This document shows positions 43,430 to 52,856 of a stretch of 64,000 nucleotides of DNA, piece after piece; position 1 is the first letter of the stretch, and each line of letters starts with the position of its first letter. The notes beneath the pieces were generated by a model. It searched no databases. It was not told where the DNA came from and saw only the letters and a list, made by a program, of their open reading frames with translations. This DNA is from Bacteroides ndongoniae (lineage in GTDB: Bacteria > Bacteroidota > Bacteroidia > Bacteroidales > Bacteroidaceae), in contig NZ_FNVV01000013.1 of assembly GCF_900108345.1 (NCBI RefSeq), forward strand, positions 1,276,944 through 1,340,943, given 5' to 3'. A program made the translations under genes and the position numbers.

Positions 43430-44821
43430 TTAGTTGAATTTTAAAACAAAGGTGGTTTTTTTTCCGGGCAAAAGGGAAATGCTGCCACCCGACAGGCGCA
43501 TGATTTGTCTGGATATGCTTAAGCCGATGCCGCTTCCGCCCTCTTTGGTCGTGAAGAAGGGGATGAAGATGTGTTCGGCAATCTCCTGAGGAATCTGTGG
43601 CCCGTTGTTCGAAATCTCTATGAATATGGCTTCGGAGTCGTTGCAATAGGCGCGTATGCGTATGCAACCCGTGTCGGCTTCCTTGTTGGGAGATGACTCG
43701 ATGGCCTGTATGGCATTTTTCAGAATATTGATGACGACTTGCGCTATCAGGTTCTCGTCGGCATAGATGATGAGGTCCTCGGGGGCGACATCGGTCTGGA
43801 ATGTGATGTGTGCGTCGGGATGCTGGTGCCGGGCCAACTCGATCATTCGTGTAATGAATCCTTTGGCGTAGAACAGAGATGGCTCCGGCGTCGGGATTCG
43901 GGTGAACTTCCGGTAGGTTTCGACAAATGCGAGCAATCCCTTGCCGGTACTGCTGATGGTTTGCAGTCCGTTGCGTATTTCTTCTTCTACCGTTGGGGTT
44001 GAGGCTTCGTCCGCTTTGCCCGGTTGGGCGACAAGGTGCAGCAACGTATCGCTGAGCGAGGTGATGGGAGTCATTGCATTCATGATTTCGTGTGTCAGGA
44101 CACGGGTGAGCCTGATCCACGAATCGATTTCTTTTTCGTCCAGTTCGTTGTTGATGTCGTTCAGGGCAAGAATGCGCAGAGACTCGTCGCGAACCACTAT
44201 ACCGCTGACGCGTACGGACAGGTTGACCGTGCCGCGCTCGTTGCTGAAAGCAATCTGCAGTTTGTCGCCCGGGCGGCATTGGCTGATGGTGTCCGTCAGT
44301 CGGGAGTCCACGCGGCTAAGCTGCTTGACGTGGGTGAACACATTGATGCCCAGCAGCCGTAGGGCTTCATCGTTCTTTTGATAGACAGCTCCGTTTTCGT
44401 TCAGCACTACGATGCCGGTGTTGACACAGCCCAGAATCAGCTCGTAGTATTTCTCCTTTTGGATGGTTTCTTTTTTGACGTTGTGCAGGATGCATGCCAC
44501 TTTGTTCAATGCCCGGTTGACTATCCGGTTTTCCCGGTTGTGGTCGTCCTCGTTGAAGTGGATGGAGTTGTCATTGTTTTCAATGGCATCGAGCAGAAAG
44601 AGTACGTTGCGTATGTGGCGGCGGTAAAGCCGGTGTTGCCAGTATAGGGCGACGGGCAAGAGGGCGGTGAACACAAGGGCCCAAAAGGTAGGATTGAGGA
44701 ACCTTGGCAGGGGCAGGGGATTCCACAGAAGCGTTGCCCAGAAGAAACCTGCCATGAAAGTCACCAGCAGACTGACGCCCACCCGGAACGGATAGTATTG
44801 TCTTGGATCTTTTTCCTTCAT
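43430..44821 (-). CDS. Membrane sensor histidine kinase (NtrB/NtrY-like)
   Basis: 463 residues. Two transmembrane helices (about 14-33 and 44-62) enclose a very short external loop (NPLPLPRFLNPT), so the signal is probably sensed in the membrane or cytoplasm. A PAS-like domain lies at about 125-225. The H-box has H244 (RVLTHEIMNAMTPI). The ATPase has N-box QVVINILKNAIQAIE, EISNNGPQIP, and GGSGIGLSISRQIMRLSGG. The partner sigma-54 regulator gene ends 15 bp upstream and is surely its cognate. Confidence 0.95.
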   Translation of the reverse strand: MKEKDPRQYYPFRVGVSLLVTFMAGFFWATLLWNPLPLPRFLNPTFWALVFTALLPVALYWQHRLYRRHIRNVLFLLDAIENNDNSIHFNEDDHNRENRIVNRALNKVACILHNVKKETIQKEKYYELILGCVNTGIVVLNENGAVYQKNDEALRLLGINVFTHVKQLSRVDSRLTDTISQCRPGDKLQIAFSNERGTVNLSVRVSGIVVRDESLRILALNDINNELDEKEIDSWIRLTRVLTHEIMNAMTPITSLSDTLLHLVAQPGKADEASTPTVEEEIRNGLQTISSTGKGLLAFVETYRKFTRIPTPEPSLFYAKGFITRMIELARHQHPDAHITFQTDVAPEDLIIYADENLIAQVVINILKNAIQAIESSPNKEADTGCIRIRAYCNDSEAIFIEISNNGPQIPQEIAEHIFIPFFTTKEGGSGIGLSISRQIMRLSGGSISLLPGKKTTFVLKFN

Positions 44822-44836
44822 TCGCGTAACAGTTTG

Positions 44837-46183
44837 TTAGAGTCCGAATTTCTTCATTTTATTGTATAGGGTCTGGCGGCTGATTCCTAATTGGGCGGCT
44901 ACGGCAGACAGGTTACCGTTGCAGCTGTCCAGTGCTTTGCGAATCATCTTGAACTCCATTTCTTCCAAGGTCGAGGCCGGCATTTCCGGGCTTTTCTCCT
45001 GATGGGAGGTCAGTTGAAACAGTTCGGCAGGCAAGCAGGTGTCATCGCAGATGATGACGGCCTTTTCGATGGTGTGTTCCAGTTCGCGGATGTTGCCATA
45101 CCAGGGATGCTGCTTCAGCTTGGCTTGGGCGCTTTCGGTGAGGCTGACCAGTGGCTTGTCGTAGCGTTTGCAGAAGCGGGTAATGAACATTTCGGCCAGC
45201 GGAACAATGTCTTCGGGGCGTTGCCTGAGCGGCGGGATTTCCAGATGTATCGTGTTGATTCTGTACAACAGGTCTTCGCGGAATTCGTTCCTTTGTACCA
45301 TGTCCTGAAGATTGCGGTTGGTGGCGCAAATTAGGCGGATGTTGACAGGAACCGGGGTGTTGCTGCCTACACGGACAATGCTGCGGCGCTGGATGGCTGT
45401 CAGCAGTTTGGCTTGCAGGTGATAGGGCAGGTTGCCTATTTCGTCCAGGAAGAGGGTACTCTGGTCGGCCGATTCAAACTTGCCGGCACGGTCGGCATGT
45501 GCGTCGGTGTAAGCGCCTTTGATGTGGCCGAAAAGCTCGCTTTCGAACAGACTCTCGGTGATGGCCCCCATATCTACGCACACCATTTCGTGCTGGTGGC
45601 GGTGGGACAGTCGGTGTATTTCGCGTGCCAGCATTTCTTTGCCGGTACCGTTTTCGCCGGTTATCAGTATGTTGGCATCGGTTGCGGCGACTTTTTGTAC
45701 TAACAGCTGCAAGTGCTTCATGGCGGGACTTTCTCCCCAATACATGCTGTCTTTTTCTGTTTTCGGTTTTTTCCGGTCGGTGTTGTTGGCCGGTTGCCCG
45801 TCTTCTATGGCACGTATCAGGGTTTCGATGACTTTGCGGTTGTCCCAGGGCTTGACGATGAAGTCGGCCGCTCCCTCCTTCATGCCCCGTACGGCTAAGT
45901 CGATATCGGCATAGGCAGTGAAGAGTATAACGGGCAGCTTGGGGACAGCCTTTTTAATTTCGTGCAGCCAGTAGAGCCCTTCATTGCCCGTGTTGATGCC
46001 TGCTGTGAAATTCATGTCGAGCAGGATTATTTGCCATTTTTCCTCGTTGATGACGGAGGGCAGTGTGACAGGCGAAGAAAGTACTTTTATGGTATCGAAG
46101 TAGGGCTTTAGCAGTAATTGCAATGCTGCGAGTACTCCCTGGTTGTCGTCAACTATGAGAATCTTTCCGTATTTTCTGTTCAT
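44837..46183 (-). CDS. Sigma-54-dependent response regulator (NtrC type)
   Basis: 448 residues. Receiver 1-125 has phospho-acceptor D56 (IILLDMNFTA) and K111. The AAA+ domain (about 147-375) has Walker A GENGTGKE (176-183), Walker B TLFLDEIGNLPYHLQ and an arginine-finger region. The sigma-54 contact loop reads GAYTDA (223-228) instead of the canonical GAFTGA. The C-terminal Fis-type helix-turn-helix is AAQLGISRQTLYNKMKKFGL. It works with the adjacent kinase. The target genes are unknown; the downstream antiporter is a candidate, though no -24/-12 sequence was seen before it. Confidence 0.96.
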   Translation of the reverse strand: MNRKYGKILIVDDNQGVLAALQLLLKPYFDTIKVLSSPVTLPSVINEEKWQIILLDMNFTAGINTGNEGLYWLHEIKKAVPKLPVILFTAYADIDLAVRGMKEGAADFIVKPWDNRKVIETLIRAIEDGQPANNTDRKKPKTEKDSMYWGESPAMKHLQLLVQKVAATDANILITGENGTGKEMLAREIHRLSHRHQHEMVCVDMGAITESLFESELFGHIKGAYTDAHADRAGKFESADQSTLFLDEIGNLPYHLQAKLLTAIQRRSIVRVGSNTPVPVNIRLICATNRNLQDMVQRNEFREDLLYRINTIHLEIPPLRQRPEDIVPLAEMFITRFCKRYDKPLVSLTESAQAKLKQHPWYGNIRELEHTIEKAVIICDDTCLPAELFQLTSHQEKSPEMPASTLEEMEFKMIRKALDSCNGNLSAVAAQLGISRQTLYNKMKKFGL

Positions 46184-46394
46184 CCTTATTTCTGGTAAGC
46201 TTTGTTTATTCGGGCTTCGCGAGCCATATGCTTGGAGAGCCTTTACAGAGAGGGTAAAAGTACGAATTAAATCTGAAACGCAAGCTTTGTCCGGAGGATA
46301 TTTTCGGCGCTGGGCCGGAAGTTGCCCGATTGCGGCACACGCGGCTTTGCTTTTTATTCTCCAACCGCAGGTTTCCGTCAGGGATAACAGCGGG

Positions 46395-46540
46395 GGTATG
46401 TCCGTATTCCCGTGGGGTTATGTCCGTATCCTCTTGGGGTTACGTCAGTTCCCTCAAGGGGAAACTCTCATTCCCCAAGGAGGTTACGGCCGTTCCCCAA
46501 AGAGGAAACGACTGTTTCCAAGGCAGGAAACGAACGGAAA
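46395..46540 (+). repeat. Degenerate tandem array, about 7 units of 21-22 bp
   Basis: Units begin at about 46395, 46416, 46438, 46460, 46482, 46504 and 46526, with GGTTATGTCCGTATCC, GGTTACGTCAGTTCCC, GGAAACTCTCATTCCCC and similar. Neighbouring units can pair (AGTTCCC TCAA GGGGAAACT). It fills the middle of the 451-bp gap between the barrel protein gene and the sigma-54 regulator. The remainder (46184-46394) contains the regulator's upstream region, with a weak candidate promoter near 46267-46295 on the minus strand. Confidence 0.75.
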
Positions 46541-46634
46541 CTGCAAGCGTTTGAGCTACAGAGCCTTGCTCTTTTTGCCTCCTTGCGCTTGGGTTATAAG
46601 AAATCTCTTGGCTAGTCGGCGGCGTACATCCGGT

Positions 46635-47444
46635 TTATATCAGCTGCATCTTTATGCCGAATGAAAGGCTCAGGTAATCTTTGGGTTTCAGATATTTGTT
46701 GGTAAATGCGCTTATCACGTAGAGGTCGCATGTGCTGATTTCGTAGAACAGGCTGATTTGTTTAGCCATAAGGCGATGCTTTTGGTCGATGTTGAACGTG
46801 ATTCGTTGCCCTAAGAAAACATGAAAGCGTATTTTGGACGAAAAACCATAATAACCTTTAGGATAACGGTCCGGCTCGTTCACCCAGAAATCATCACCAA
46901 ATACGGTATTCACATACATGCCGCACGTAAGCGGGTTGATGCTGAACGGGCTTTCTTTGATGCGTAAGTCCCAGGGGATATAATTTTGTTTTAAAGTAAA
47001 GGTGAGTTTGGCTTTTTTCGATTGATATTTAGGCAGAATGCCGAAAAGCATGTCTGTCTCCCACTGATTGTGACGTCCATAGTCCCAACCGGGTCCCACC
47101 GATACGAGGCCTATATTGCCTGCAAACTGAATTTTGCTGTATACAGGTATCAGGGCTTCCCAGCGGTTGCGGTAGCGGCGGATGCGATGGTCGTATTTGT
47201 TTTGATACTGTGGCATGTCTTCGTCGGTCAGTGGTGCCCATATCGTATCGTGTTTTACTATCCAGACGGTATCGTGCTGAAGTTCTGCCTGCTGGATGGT
47301 GGAAGAATCGGCGGGTTCGCGATAGGTGATTCTTATGCTGTCTTCCTGCTCTATTTGTGCCTGAAGCGGAAATGCGAATGCGGACAGGAGTAGAGCAAGG
47401 CAATAGGGAATGCCTTTTTTAATAATATACCACTTCTCTTTCAT
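46635..47444 (-). CDS. Predicted outer-membrane beta-barrel protein of unknown function
   Basis: 269 residues. The leader is MKEKWYIIKKGIPYCLALLL..., cut near LQAQ. A short linker with HDTVWIVKHDTIWAPL leads to amphipathic strands alternating with Gly/Asp turns (YSKIQFAGNIGLVSVGPGWD, KAKLTFTLKQNYIPWDLRIK, SSKIRFHVFLGQRITFNIDQ), ending LSLSFGIKMQLI, the expected aromatic/hydrophobic barrel end. I recognise no named family. It overlaps the upstream phosphoesterase gene by 26 bp, so the two are co-translated or the start is slightly later. Confidence 0.75.
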   Translation of the reverse strand: MKEKWYIIKKGIPYCLALLLSAFAFPLQAQIEQEDSIRITYREPADSSTIQQAELQHDTVWIVKHDTIWAPLTDEDMPQYQNKYDHRIRRYRNRWEALIPVYSKIQFAGNIGLVSVGPGWDYGRHNQWETDMLFGILPKYQSKKAKLTFTLKQNYIPWDLRIKESPFSINPLTCGMYVNTVFGDDFWVNEPDRYPKGYYGFSSKIRFHVFLGQRITFNIDQKHRLMAKQISLFYEISTCDLYVISAFTNKYLKPKDYLSLSFGIKMQLI

Positions 47445-48222
47445 AGCCTTCAGGTGTTATGGTGAAAATATAATAGTTGCGGTGTTTCATGCAGTCGCTC
47501 ATATAATACATGATTCCATCCTCGAAAAGTTCTTCTTCAAAAAGATGATGTTCGTGGCCTGCAGTACAAAACTGAATGCCTGGAAACTCGATGACATACC
47601 GTTCGAATACCCGTGCCACATTGTTGTTGAACTGGTCGGCATACGGGCGTACGTGCATGGATATGACAGTCTTGTCAAATTCATCCCTGCGGTTGTGAAT
47701 TTCGTTTTCCAGAAATTCGAAGTCGGGGATGGGCTGCGAATAGTCGTTTTCGAGGGCATTGGTATTCAGGCAGACAAACTTGACACGTCCGGCAATGAAA
47801 CTGAAATTGGGATTACCGAAAATGGCTCTGTAGGCTTCTTCGCCAGTTCCCAGACAGTCGTGGTTGCCAATCAGCGTGACGTAGGGTATGTTCAGCTTAT
47901 TCATAATGTCGCGTTGCCACAGGAATTCGTTGGTGACTCCGAAGTCGCTCATGTCGCCTCCATGTATCACAAAGTCAATATCGTTTCGCTGATTCAGATG
48001 TTCGACAAAATCCTCCGTCTCGTCGTACCATCGCTGTGAGTCACTCATTGTGACGATCCGTAGGGTGTCTTTGCCCAGGCAGCGTGCCTCGATTTCTTCG
48101 ATATTGTGTGCATTGACATTTGTTTCACCGCTTATTCGTACATCGTAAGGATGATAATCTATCATGTCGCAACCGGCTAGCAGCAAACATGCCGAAATGA
48201 TGTAAAGTAGGGAATGCCTCAT
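47419..48222 (-). CDS. Metallophosphoesterase-family lipoprotein
   Basis: 267 residues. Lipobox SACLLLAGC (C18). Calcineurin-type motifs are SDSQRWYDE (motif I), VIHGGDMSDFG (II), TLIGNHDCLG (III), SMHVRPY (IV) and FCTAGHEHHLFE (V). Motif I lacks the usual His of D-x-H; a Gln stands there. The other metal ligands are present, so the protein may bind metals differently. It precedes the barrel protein gene with overlap, suggesting a shared envelope function. The substrate is unknown. Confidence 0.9.
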   Translation of the reverse strand: MRHSLLYIISACLLLAGCDMIDYHPYDVRISGETNVNAHNIEEIEARCLGKDTLRIVTMSDSQRWYDETEDFVEHLNQRNDIDFVIHGGDMSDFGVTNEFLWQRDIMNKLNIPYVTLIGNHDCLGTGEEAYRAIFGNPNFSFIAGRVKFVCLNTNALENDYSQPIPDFEFLENEIHNRRDEFDKTVISMHVRPYADQFNNNVARVFERYVIEFPGIQFCTAGHEHHLFEEELFEDGIMYYMSDCMKHRNYYIFTITPEGYEREVVYY

Positions 48223-48337
48223 GTCTATATCTTACGTTAATAATAAAAAGCTGTATGATCGCTCGGACTGTTTGTATAGTGTGATTCTCTTCTCTGAGAG
48301 GTGGTGTGTGATAAAACAGAAGCCGATAAACAGGTTG

Positions 48338-48345
48338 CAAAAATA
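48338..48345 (-). promoter_or_regulatory. Predicted -7 box TATTTTTG for the phosphoesterase-barrel operon
   Basis: A perfect TAnnTTTG on the minus strand about 115 bp upstream of the lipoprotein start. It lies in the 347-bp gap 48223-48569, which otherwise holds only the gcvP terminator. Confidence 0.45.
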
Positions 48346-48487
48346 TGTTTTTCTCTCTGAATGTAGTTTACCAGATTGGCTCTTTTTGTGTTCCGAAAGG
48401 AATACTTTACGAGGGTAGCAGGAGGAGGGGGGAGGAAAATTGGCTTGCTTTTCGTTGGGGAGGGAATAAAACAGAACCGGCAGGTAT

Positions 48488-48526
48488 AAAAAAACTGGCT
48501 ATCAATGATGCCATTGATAACCAGTT
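48488..48526 (-). terminator. gcvP terminator
   Basis: On the minus strand AACTGGTTATCAATG / CATTGATAGCCAGTT pair (one mismatch) around a 4-nt loop, followed by seven T. Confidence 0.92.
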
Positions 48527-48569
48527 CCAGTTCTTTATATATTACTTCTTTTCCGTTAACGGATTCGGT

Positions 48570-51419
48570 TTACTCGAATGTTCCATAACGTGTAGGAAGC
48601 AGTTTGCGGTCGCCCAGAGTGTTGTCTACGCGGGCTACGTTGATCCAGAATTTGTTTTCGCGTACATTCTCTGTCGGATAGGCAGCTTTGGTACGGCTGT
48701 AGCAGTGATCCCATTGATCTGCTACTACTTCGTATTCGGGATGCGGAGCGTTGACCAGTACGTTGTCGGTCTTGTCTGCTGTTCCGTCTTTCACTTCCTG
48801 AATTTCATTCCAGATGGATAGCATCACTTGGACGAAGTTGTCGAGTTCGGCCAGGCTTTCGCTTTCGGTTGGCTCGATCATCAACGTGCCATGAACAGGG
48901 AATGAGAGGGTAGGAGCGTGATAGCCGTAATCCATCAGACGCTTGGCGATGTCGTTTTCGCTGATGCCTGTTTCCTCGTGAATCTTCCGGCATTCGAGTA
49001 TCATTTCGTGACCTACAAAACCGTTAGCACCACGATATACGATTCCGTAAGTATCGTTCAGGCAAGCGGCCAGGTAGTTTGCATTAAGTATGGCTATCTT
49101 GGTGGCGCGTGTCAGGCCTTCGGCACCCATCATGCGGATGTAGCCATAAGTGATAGGCAGAATACCTGCACTACCGTACGGAGCAGACGAAACTTCGTTG
49201 GCTGCATTGCCAAACATGTGATGTCCGGGGAGGAAAGGAACCAGGTGGCTGGCTACGCAGATAGGACCTACACCCGGGCCACCGCCACCGTGAGGTGAAG
49301 CAAAGGTCTTGTGCAGGTTCAGGTGGCAGACGTCGGCACCGATGAAACCGGGGCTGGTCAGGCCGACTTGGGCGTTCATGTTGGCTCCGTCCATATAGAC
49401 TTGTGCACCGCAATCGTGGATGATCTTGCAGATTTCTACAATCTCGGTTTCGAAGATTCCGTGCGTAGAAGGATAGGTAATCATCAGGGCAGCAAGGTCG
49501 GAACGGTTTTCTTCGGCTTTGGCACGAAGGTCTGCCATGTCGACATTGCCGTGTTCGTCGCAGGCACATGTTACGGTGGTGAAACCAGCCTGAATGGCTG
49601 ATGCGGGATTGGTTCCATGGGCTGAGGCCGGTATCAGAATCTTGTTGCGGTGGCCTTGACCGATGCTTTCCAGATAGGCGCGGATGACACGCAATCCTGT
49701 ATACTCGCCTGCTGCGCCGGAATTGGGTTGCAGGCTGACACCTGCAAATCCGGTGATGACTTTCAGTTCATCGCTCAAATTGTTGATAAGTTCATGGTAG
49801 CCCTCTGCCTGGTCTTCGGGGACAAACGGGTGAATGTTCATGAATTCCGGGCGGCTTAACGGAAGCATCTCGGCTGCAGCATTCAGTTTCATGGTGCACG
49901 AACCAAGCGAAATCATGGAGTGTGCCAGCGATATATCTTTACGGTCCAGGCGTTTGATGTAGCGCATCATCTCTGTTTCCGTGTGGTACAGGTTGAATAC
50001 TTCATGAGTCAGGAACGGCGTTTTACGTTTGATGGTATCCTGCAGAATACTGCTGTCGGGGATGCTGGTGATTTTGTGCCAGTCTTGTTCGGCAGCAATG
50101 GTGAATATGGAGAGCAGGACATTGACTGCGGCAATGTCGGTGGTTTCGTCGATGCTGAATCCGACGTCACCGTTGTCGAAGTACCGCAGATTGACTTCTT
50201 TGCTCAGGGCAATGGTGCGTATTTGCTGGGCCGACAGATTGTCGGGCAGGGCGAAACGCAGGGTATCAAAGTATTGTGTATTCTGTTGGCGGAAGCCCAG
50301 TTTGCTGATTGCTTTCTCCAGGAATACGGTGATACTATGGATGCGTTCGGCTATGTTGCGGATGCCTTCCTGACCATGGTATACGGCATAGAATCCGGCC
50401 ATGGTGGCAAGCAGGGCTTGAGCAGTACATATATTGGATGTAGCCTTCTCGCGCTTGATGTGCTGTTCGCGTGTCTGTAGGGCCATGCGGTAGCACAGCT
50501 TACCGTATTTGTCACGCGACCATCCGATGATACGTCCAGGCATGTTGCGTTTGTATTCATCGCGTGTGGCAAAATAGGCAGCCGACGGTCCGCCGTAGAA
50601 CATCGGAGTACCCAAGCGCTGTGTCGATCCGAAGACAATATCAGCACCCCATTCGCCCGGAGGAGTGAGCAGGGCCAGACTCAGGATGTCGGCAGCTACA
50701 GCTACTTTGCAACCGGCAGCATGGGCTTTTTCAACGAAACTGCGATAATCCTCAACGTTACCGCTGGCATTGGGGTATTGAACTACGCAGGCAAATATGT
50801 CGGGAGTCAGTTCCATTTCATTATAACGTCCTACAGTAAGGCGAATGCCCTGCGGGATGGCGCGGGTTGTCATTACGGCCAAGGTCTGCGGGAAAATGCT
50901 TTCGTCTACAAAAACGGTATTCGCTCCTTCTTTCTGTTGTGCGCGCGAGCGGAGAGCGTACATCATGGTGACGGCTTCGGCTGCTGCAGTTCCTTCGTCG
51001 AGGAGGGAGCAGTTGGCGAGCGGCATTCCGGTCAGGTCGCATACTGCGGTCTGGAAGTTCATCAGGGCTTCCAGACGTCCTTGGGAAACTTCAGTCTGAT
51101 AAGGAGTATAGGATGTATACCATACTGGATTTTCGAAAACATTGCGTTGGATAACCGCCGGGGTGATGGTGCCATACCAACCCATGCCTATATATGTAGT
51201 ATAAAGTTTGTTTTTCGAGGCCAGCTGGGCAATGTGGCCTGCAAATTCATATTCAGTCATAGGTTCGGGCAAGTCGAGAGGCTTGTCTAAGCGAATATTG
51301 GACGGAATGGTCTTGTCTATCAGTTCATCAAGGCTGCTAACGCCTATTTTGCGTAGCATAGTCTCTTCATCCTGGGGAGTAATCCCAATGTGGCGATTGA
51401 TCAATAAGTCGTTTTTCAT
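48570..51419 (-). CDS. gcvP: Glycine dehydrogenase (decarboxylating), P protein, single-chain
   Basis: 949 residues, the full two-half form. The PLP-binding lysine lies in CHLNLHKTFASPHGGGGPG near residue 703. Other family motifs: IGMGWYGTITPAVIQRNVFE, YTPYQTEVSQGRLEALMNFQ, SMISLGSCTMKLNAAAEM and PNSGAAGEYTGLRVI. It decarboxylates glycine and transfers the aminomethyl group to lipoyl-GcvH. GcvH and GcvT genes are not in the window. lipB at 60081 makes the lipoyl group required by GcvH but is not linked. The gene follows an MBL hydrolase gene by 63 bp. Confidence 0.98.
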   Translation of the reverse strand: MKNDLLINRHIGITPQDEETMLRKIGVSSLDELIDKTIPSNIRLDKPLDLPEPMTEYEFAGHIAQLASKNKLYTTYIGMGWYGTITPAVIQRNVFENPVWYTSYTPYQTEVSQGRLEALMNFQTAVCDLTGMPLANCSLLDEGTAAAEAVTMMYALRSRAQQKEGANTVFVDESIFPQTLAVMTTRAIPQGIRLTVGRYNEMELTPDIFACVVQYPNASGNVEDYRSFVEKAHAAGCKVAVAADILSLALLTPPGEWGADIVFGSTQRLGTPMFYGGPSAAYFATRDEYKRNMPGRIIGWSRDKYGKLCYRMALQTREQHIKREKATSNICTAQALLATMAGFYAVYHGQEGIRNIAERIHSITVFLEKAISKLGFRQQNTQYFDTLRFALPDNLSAQQIRTIALSKEVNLRYFDNGDVGFSIDETTDIAAVNVLLSIFTIAAEQDWHKITSIPDSSILQDTIKRKTPFLTHEVFNLYHTETEMMRYIKRLDRKDISLAHSMISLGSCTMKLNAAAEMLPLSRPEFMNIHPFVPEDQAEGYHELINNLSDELKVITGFAGVSLQPNSGAAGEYTGLRVIRAYLESIGQGHRNKILIPASAHGTNPASAIQAGFTTVTCACDEHGNVDMADLRAKAEENRSDLAALMITYPSTHGIFETEIVEICKIIHDCGAQVYMDGANMNAQVGLTSPGFIGADVCHLNLHKTFASPHGGGGPGVGPICVASHLVPFLPGHHMFGNAANEVSSAPYGSAGILPITYGYIRMMGAEGLTRATKIAILNANYLAACLNDTYGIVYRGANGFVGHEMILECRKIHEETGISENDIAKRLMDYGYHAPTLSFPVHGTLMIEPTESESLAELDNFVQVMLSIWNEIQEVKDGTADKTDNVLVNAPHPEYEVVADQWDHCYSRTKAAYPTENVRENKFWINVARVDNTLGDRKLLPTRYGTFE

Positions 51420-51482
51420 ATCTATATTGATTAAAAATGTTTTTTAATTCGGTTCCTTTTTTGTCAAGCAAGATAATATGGT

Positions 51483-52121
51483 TTATCTGAAGAATGGATT
51501 TTCGGCTTTTTCGATACCAATGGTAGTGGGTGCGCCGTGTCCTGGATAAACAACTGTTTCGTTAGGTAGCACAAACAGGCGGCTGCAGATGTGCTCTATC
51601 AGTTCATCGAAGTTGCCTCCTGTCAGATCGGCACGTCCGATACTGCCTTGGAATAGTACGTCGCCCGAGAACATGCAATGTTCGGCGGCACAATAGTATA
51701 CCAAACTGCCGGGTGAGTGCCCGGGTACGTGGATAGCTTCGAGCTGGGTGTTTCCGAAGGTGATGATGTCGCCGTCGTGCAGATATTTACCTAACGGGAC
51801 AGGAGCTTCCTGAAGCTGGAATCCAAACATCCGGCTTTGCTTGGGAGCTTCATCTATCCAATACTCATCGGCCTGATTGGCTTCGGCTTTCAAGCCAAAT
51901 TCTTTCAGCATAAAAGGGTTGCCAAAGATGTGGTCAAGGTGCAGGTGGGTATTGAGCAGATGTTTTATATTCAGCTGGAAGCTGGTAATGAATCCTTTGA
52001 GTGCCTGCTTCTCTTCTTCGTAGAAGCACCCGGGGTCGATGACAACTGCTTCGCGCGTTTCGTCCCATAACACGTAGCAGTTCTCGGGGAACATATTGAA
52101 TTCAAATCTTTTAATTTTCAT
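51483..52121 (-). CDS. MBL-fold metallo-hydrolase (glyoxalase II-like)
   Basis: 212 residues. The metallo-beta-lactamase motif HLHLDHIFG supplies four ligands. Later ligands are IHVPGHSPGSLVYY, FSGDVLFQGSIGR and VVYPGHGAPTTIG. It belongs to the small YcbL/glyoxalase II-like group, which hydrolyses thioesters such as S-lactoylglutathione analogues. The true substrate is uncertain because Bacteroides lacks glutathione. It sits between rsmG and gcvP, probably on the same transcript. Confidence 0.92.
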   Translation of the reverse strand: MKIKRFEFNMFPENCYVLWDETREAVVIDPGCFYEEEKQALKGFITSFQLNIKHLLNTHLHLDHIFGNPFMLKEFGLKAEANQADEYWIDEAPKQSRMFGFQLQEAPVPLGKYLHDGDIITFGNTQLEAIHVPGHSPGSLVYYCAAEHCMFSGDVLFQGSIGRADLTGGNFDELIEHICSRLFVLPNETVVYPGHGAPTTIGIEKAENPFFR

Positions 52122-52184
52122 CTTTTTTTGTATGATTTTCTGATTTATAGATTAGAGGATTTACAAGTGAAAATGCAGTCAGGC

Positions 52185-52805
52185 TTATAGGGCCGTATAG
52201 ACTACTTTTTTGGTTTCGAAAAATTCTTCTTTATAATAATCTTTCAGATCCCATATGGCGGTTCTTTGCTTGAATGGCAAAGTCTCGTTTGCCAGTTCGC
52301 CACCTTTCAGGCAGATAAGCCCGTTGGGCAAGGCATTTCGCCCCTCGGAAGCAATGTTTTTGCGGATGATCTTTATCAGATCGGCAAGGGGCATGACGGC
52401 ACGGCTCACGACGAAATCAAACTTCTGTTTCTCTTCTTCGGCACGTTCGTGGCAGAAAGTCGTGTTCTTTAATCCGATACTGTTGGCAACTTCGCTGGCT
52501 ACACGTACTTTCTTCCCGATGCTGTCTACCAGATGGAAATGTGATTCGGGAAAAAGAATGGCCAGCGGAATACCCGGGAATCCCCCTCCGGTACCTAAGT
52601 CCATAATACGGGTGCCGGGGCGGAAACGGATCACCTGGGCTATTCCTAATGAGTGGAGTACATGGTGCTCATATAGATTTGTAATATCTTTGCGGGAGAT
52701 TACATTTATTTTAGAGTTCCAGTCGGTGTAGAGGTCGTAAAGAGCAGCGAACTGTGTCTTTTGTTCGGCTGTCAGGTCGGGAAAATATTTTAAAATAATG
52801 TCCAT
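52185..52805 (-). CDS. rsmG: 16S rRNA (guanine527-N7)-methyltransferase RsmG
   Basis: 206 residues. SAM-binding motif MDLGTGGGFPGIPLAILFPE, preceded by NVISRKDITNLYEHHVLHSL, and VSRAVMPLADLIK are diagnostic. It methylates G527 of 16S rRNA; loss gives low-level streptomycin resistance in many bacteria. Full length. Confidence 0.97.
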   Translation of the reverse strand: MDIILKYFPDLTAEQKTQFAALYDLYTDWNSKINVISRKDITNLYEHHVLHSLGIAQVIRFRPGTRIMDLGTGGGFPGIPLAILFPESHFHLVDSIGKKVRVASEVANSIGLKNTTFCHERAEEEKQKFDFVVSRAVMPLADLIKIIRKNIASEGRNALPNGLICLKGGELANETLPFKQRTAIWDLKDYYKEEFFETKKVVYTAL

Positions 52806-52856
52806 TGCCTTCTTGATTGCTTTAACGTTGCAGATTAATTTCTGGTTGTTCTTGTC

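Noticed and set aside
46184..46300. Sigma-54 (-24/-12) promoter before the two-component operon
   Set aside because: No GG-N10-GC with correct flanks was found in the 117 bp upstream; only a weak housekeeping-type match is present.
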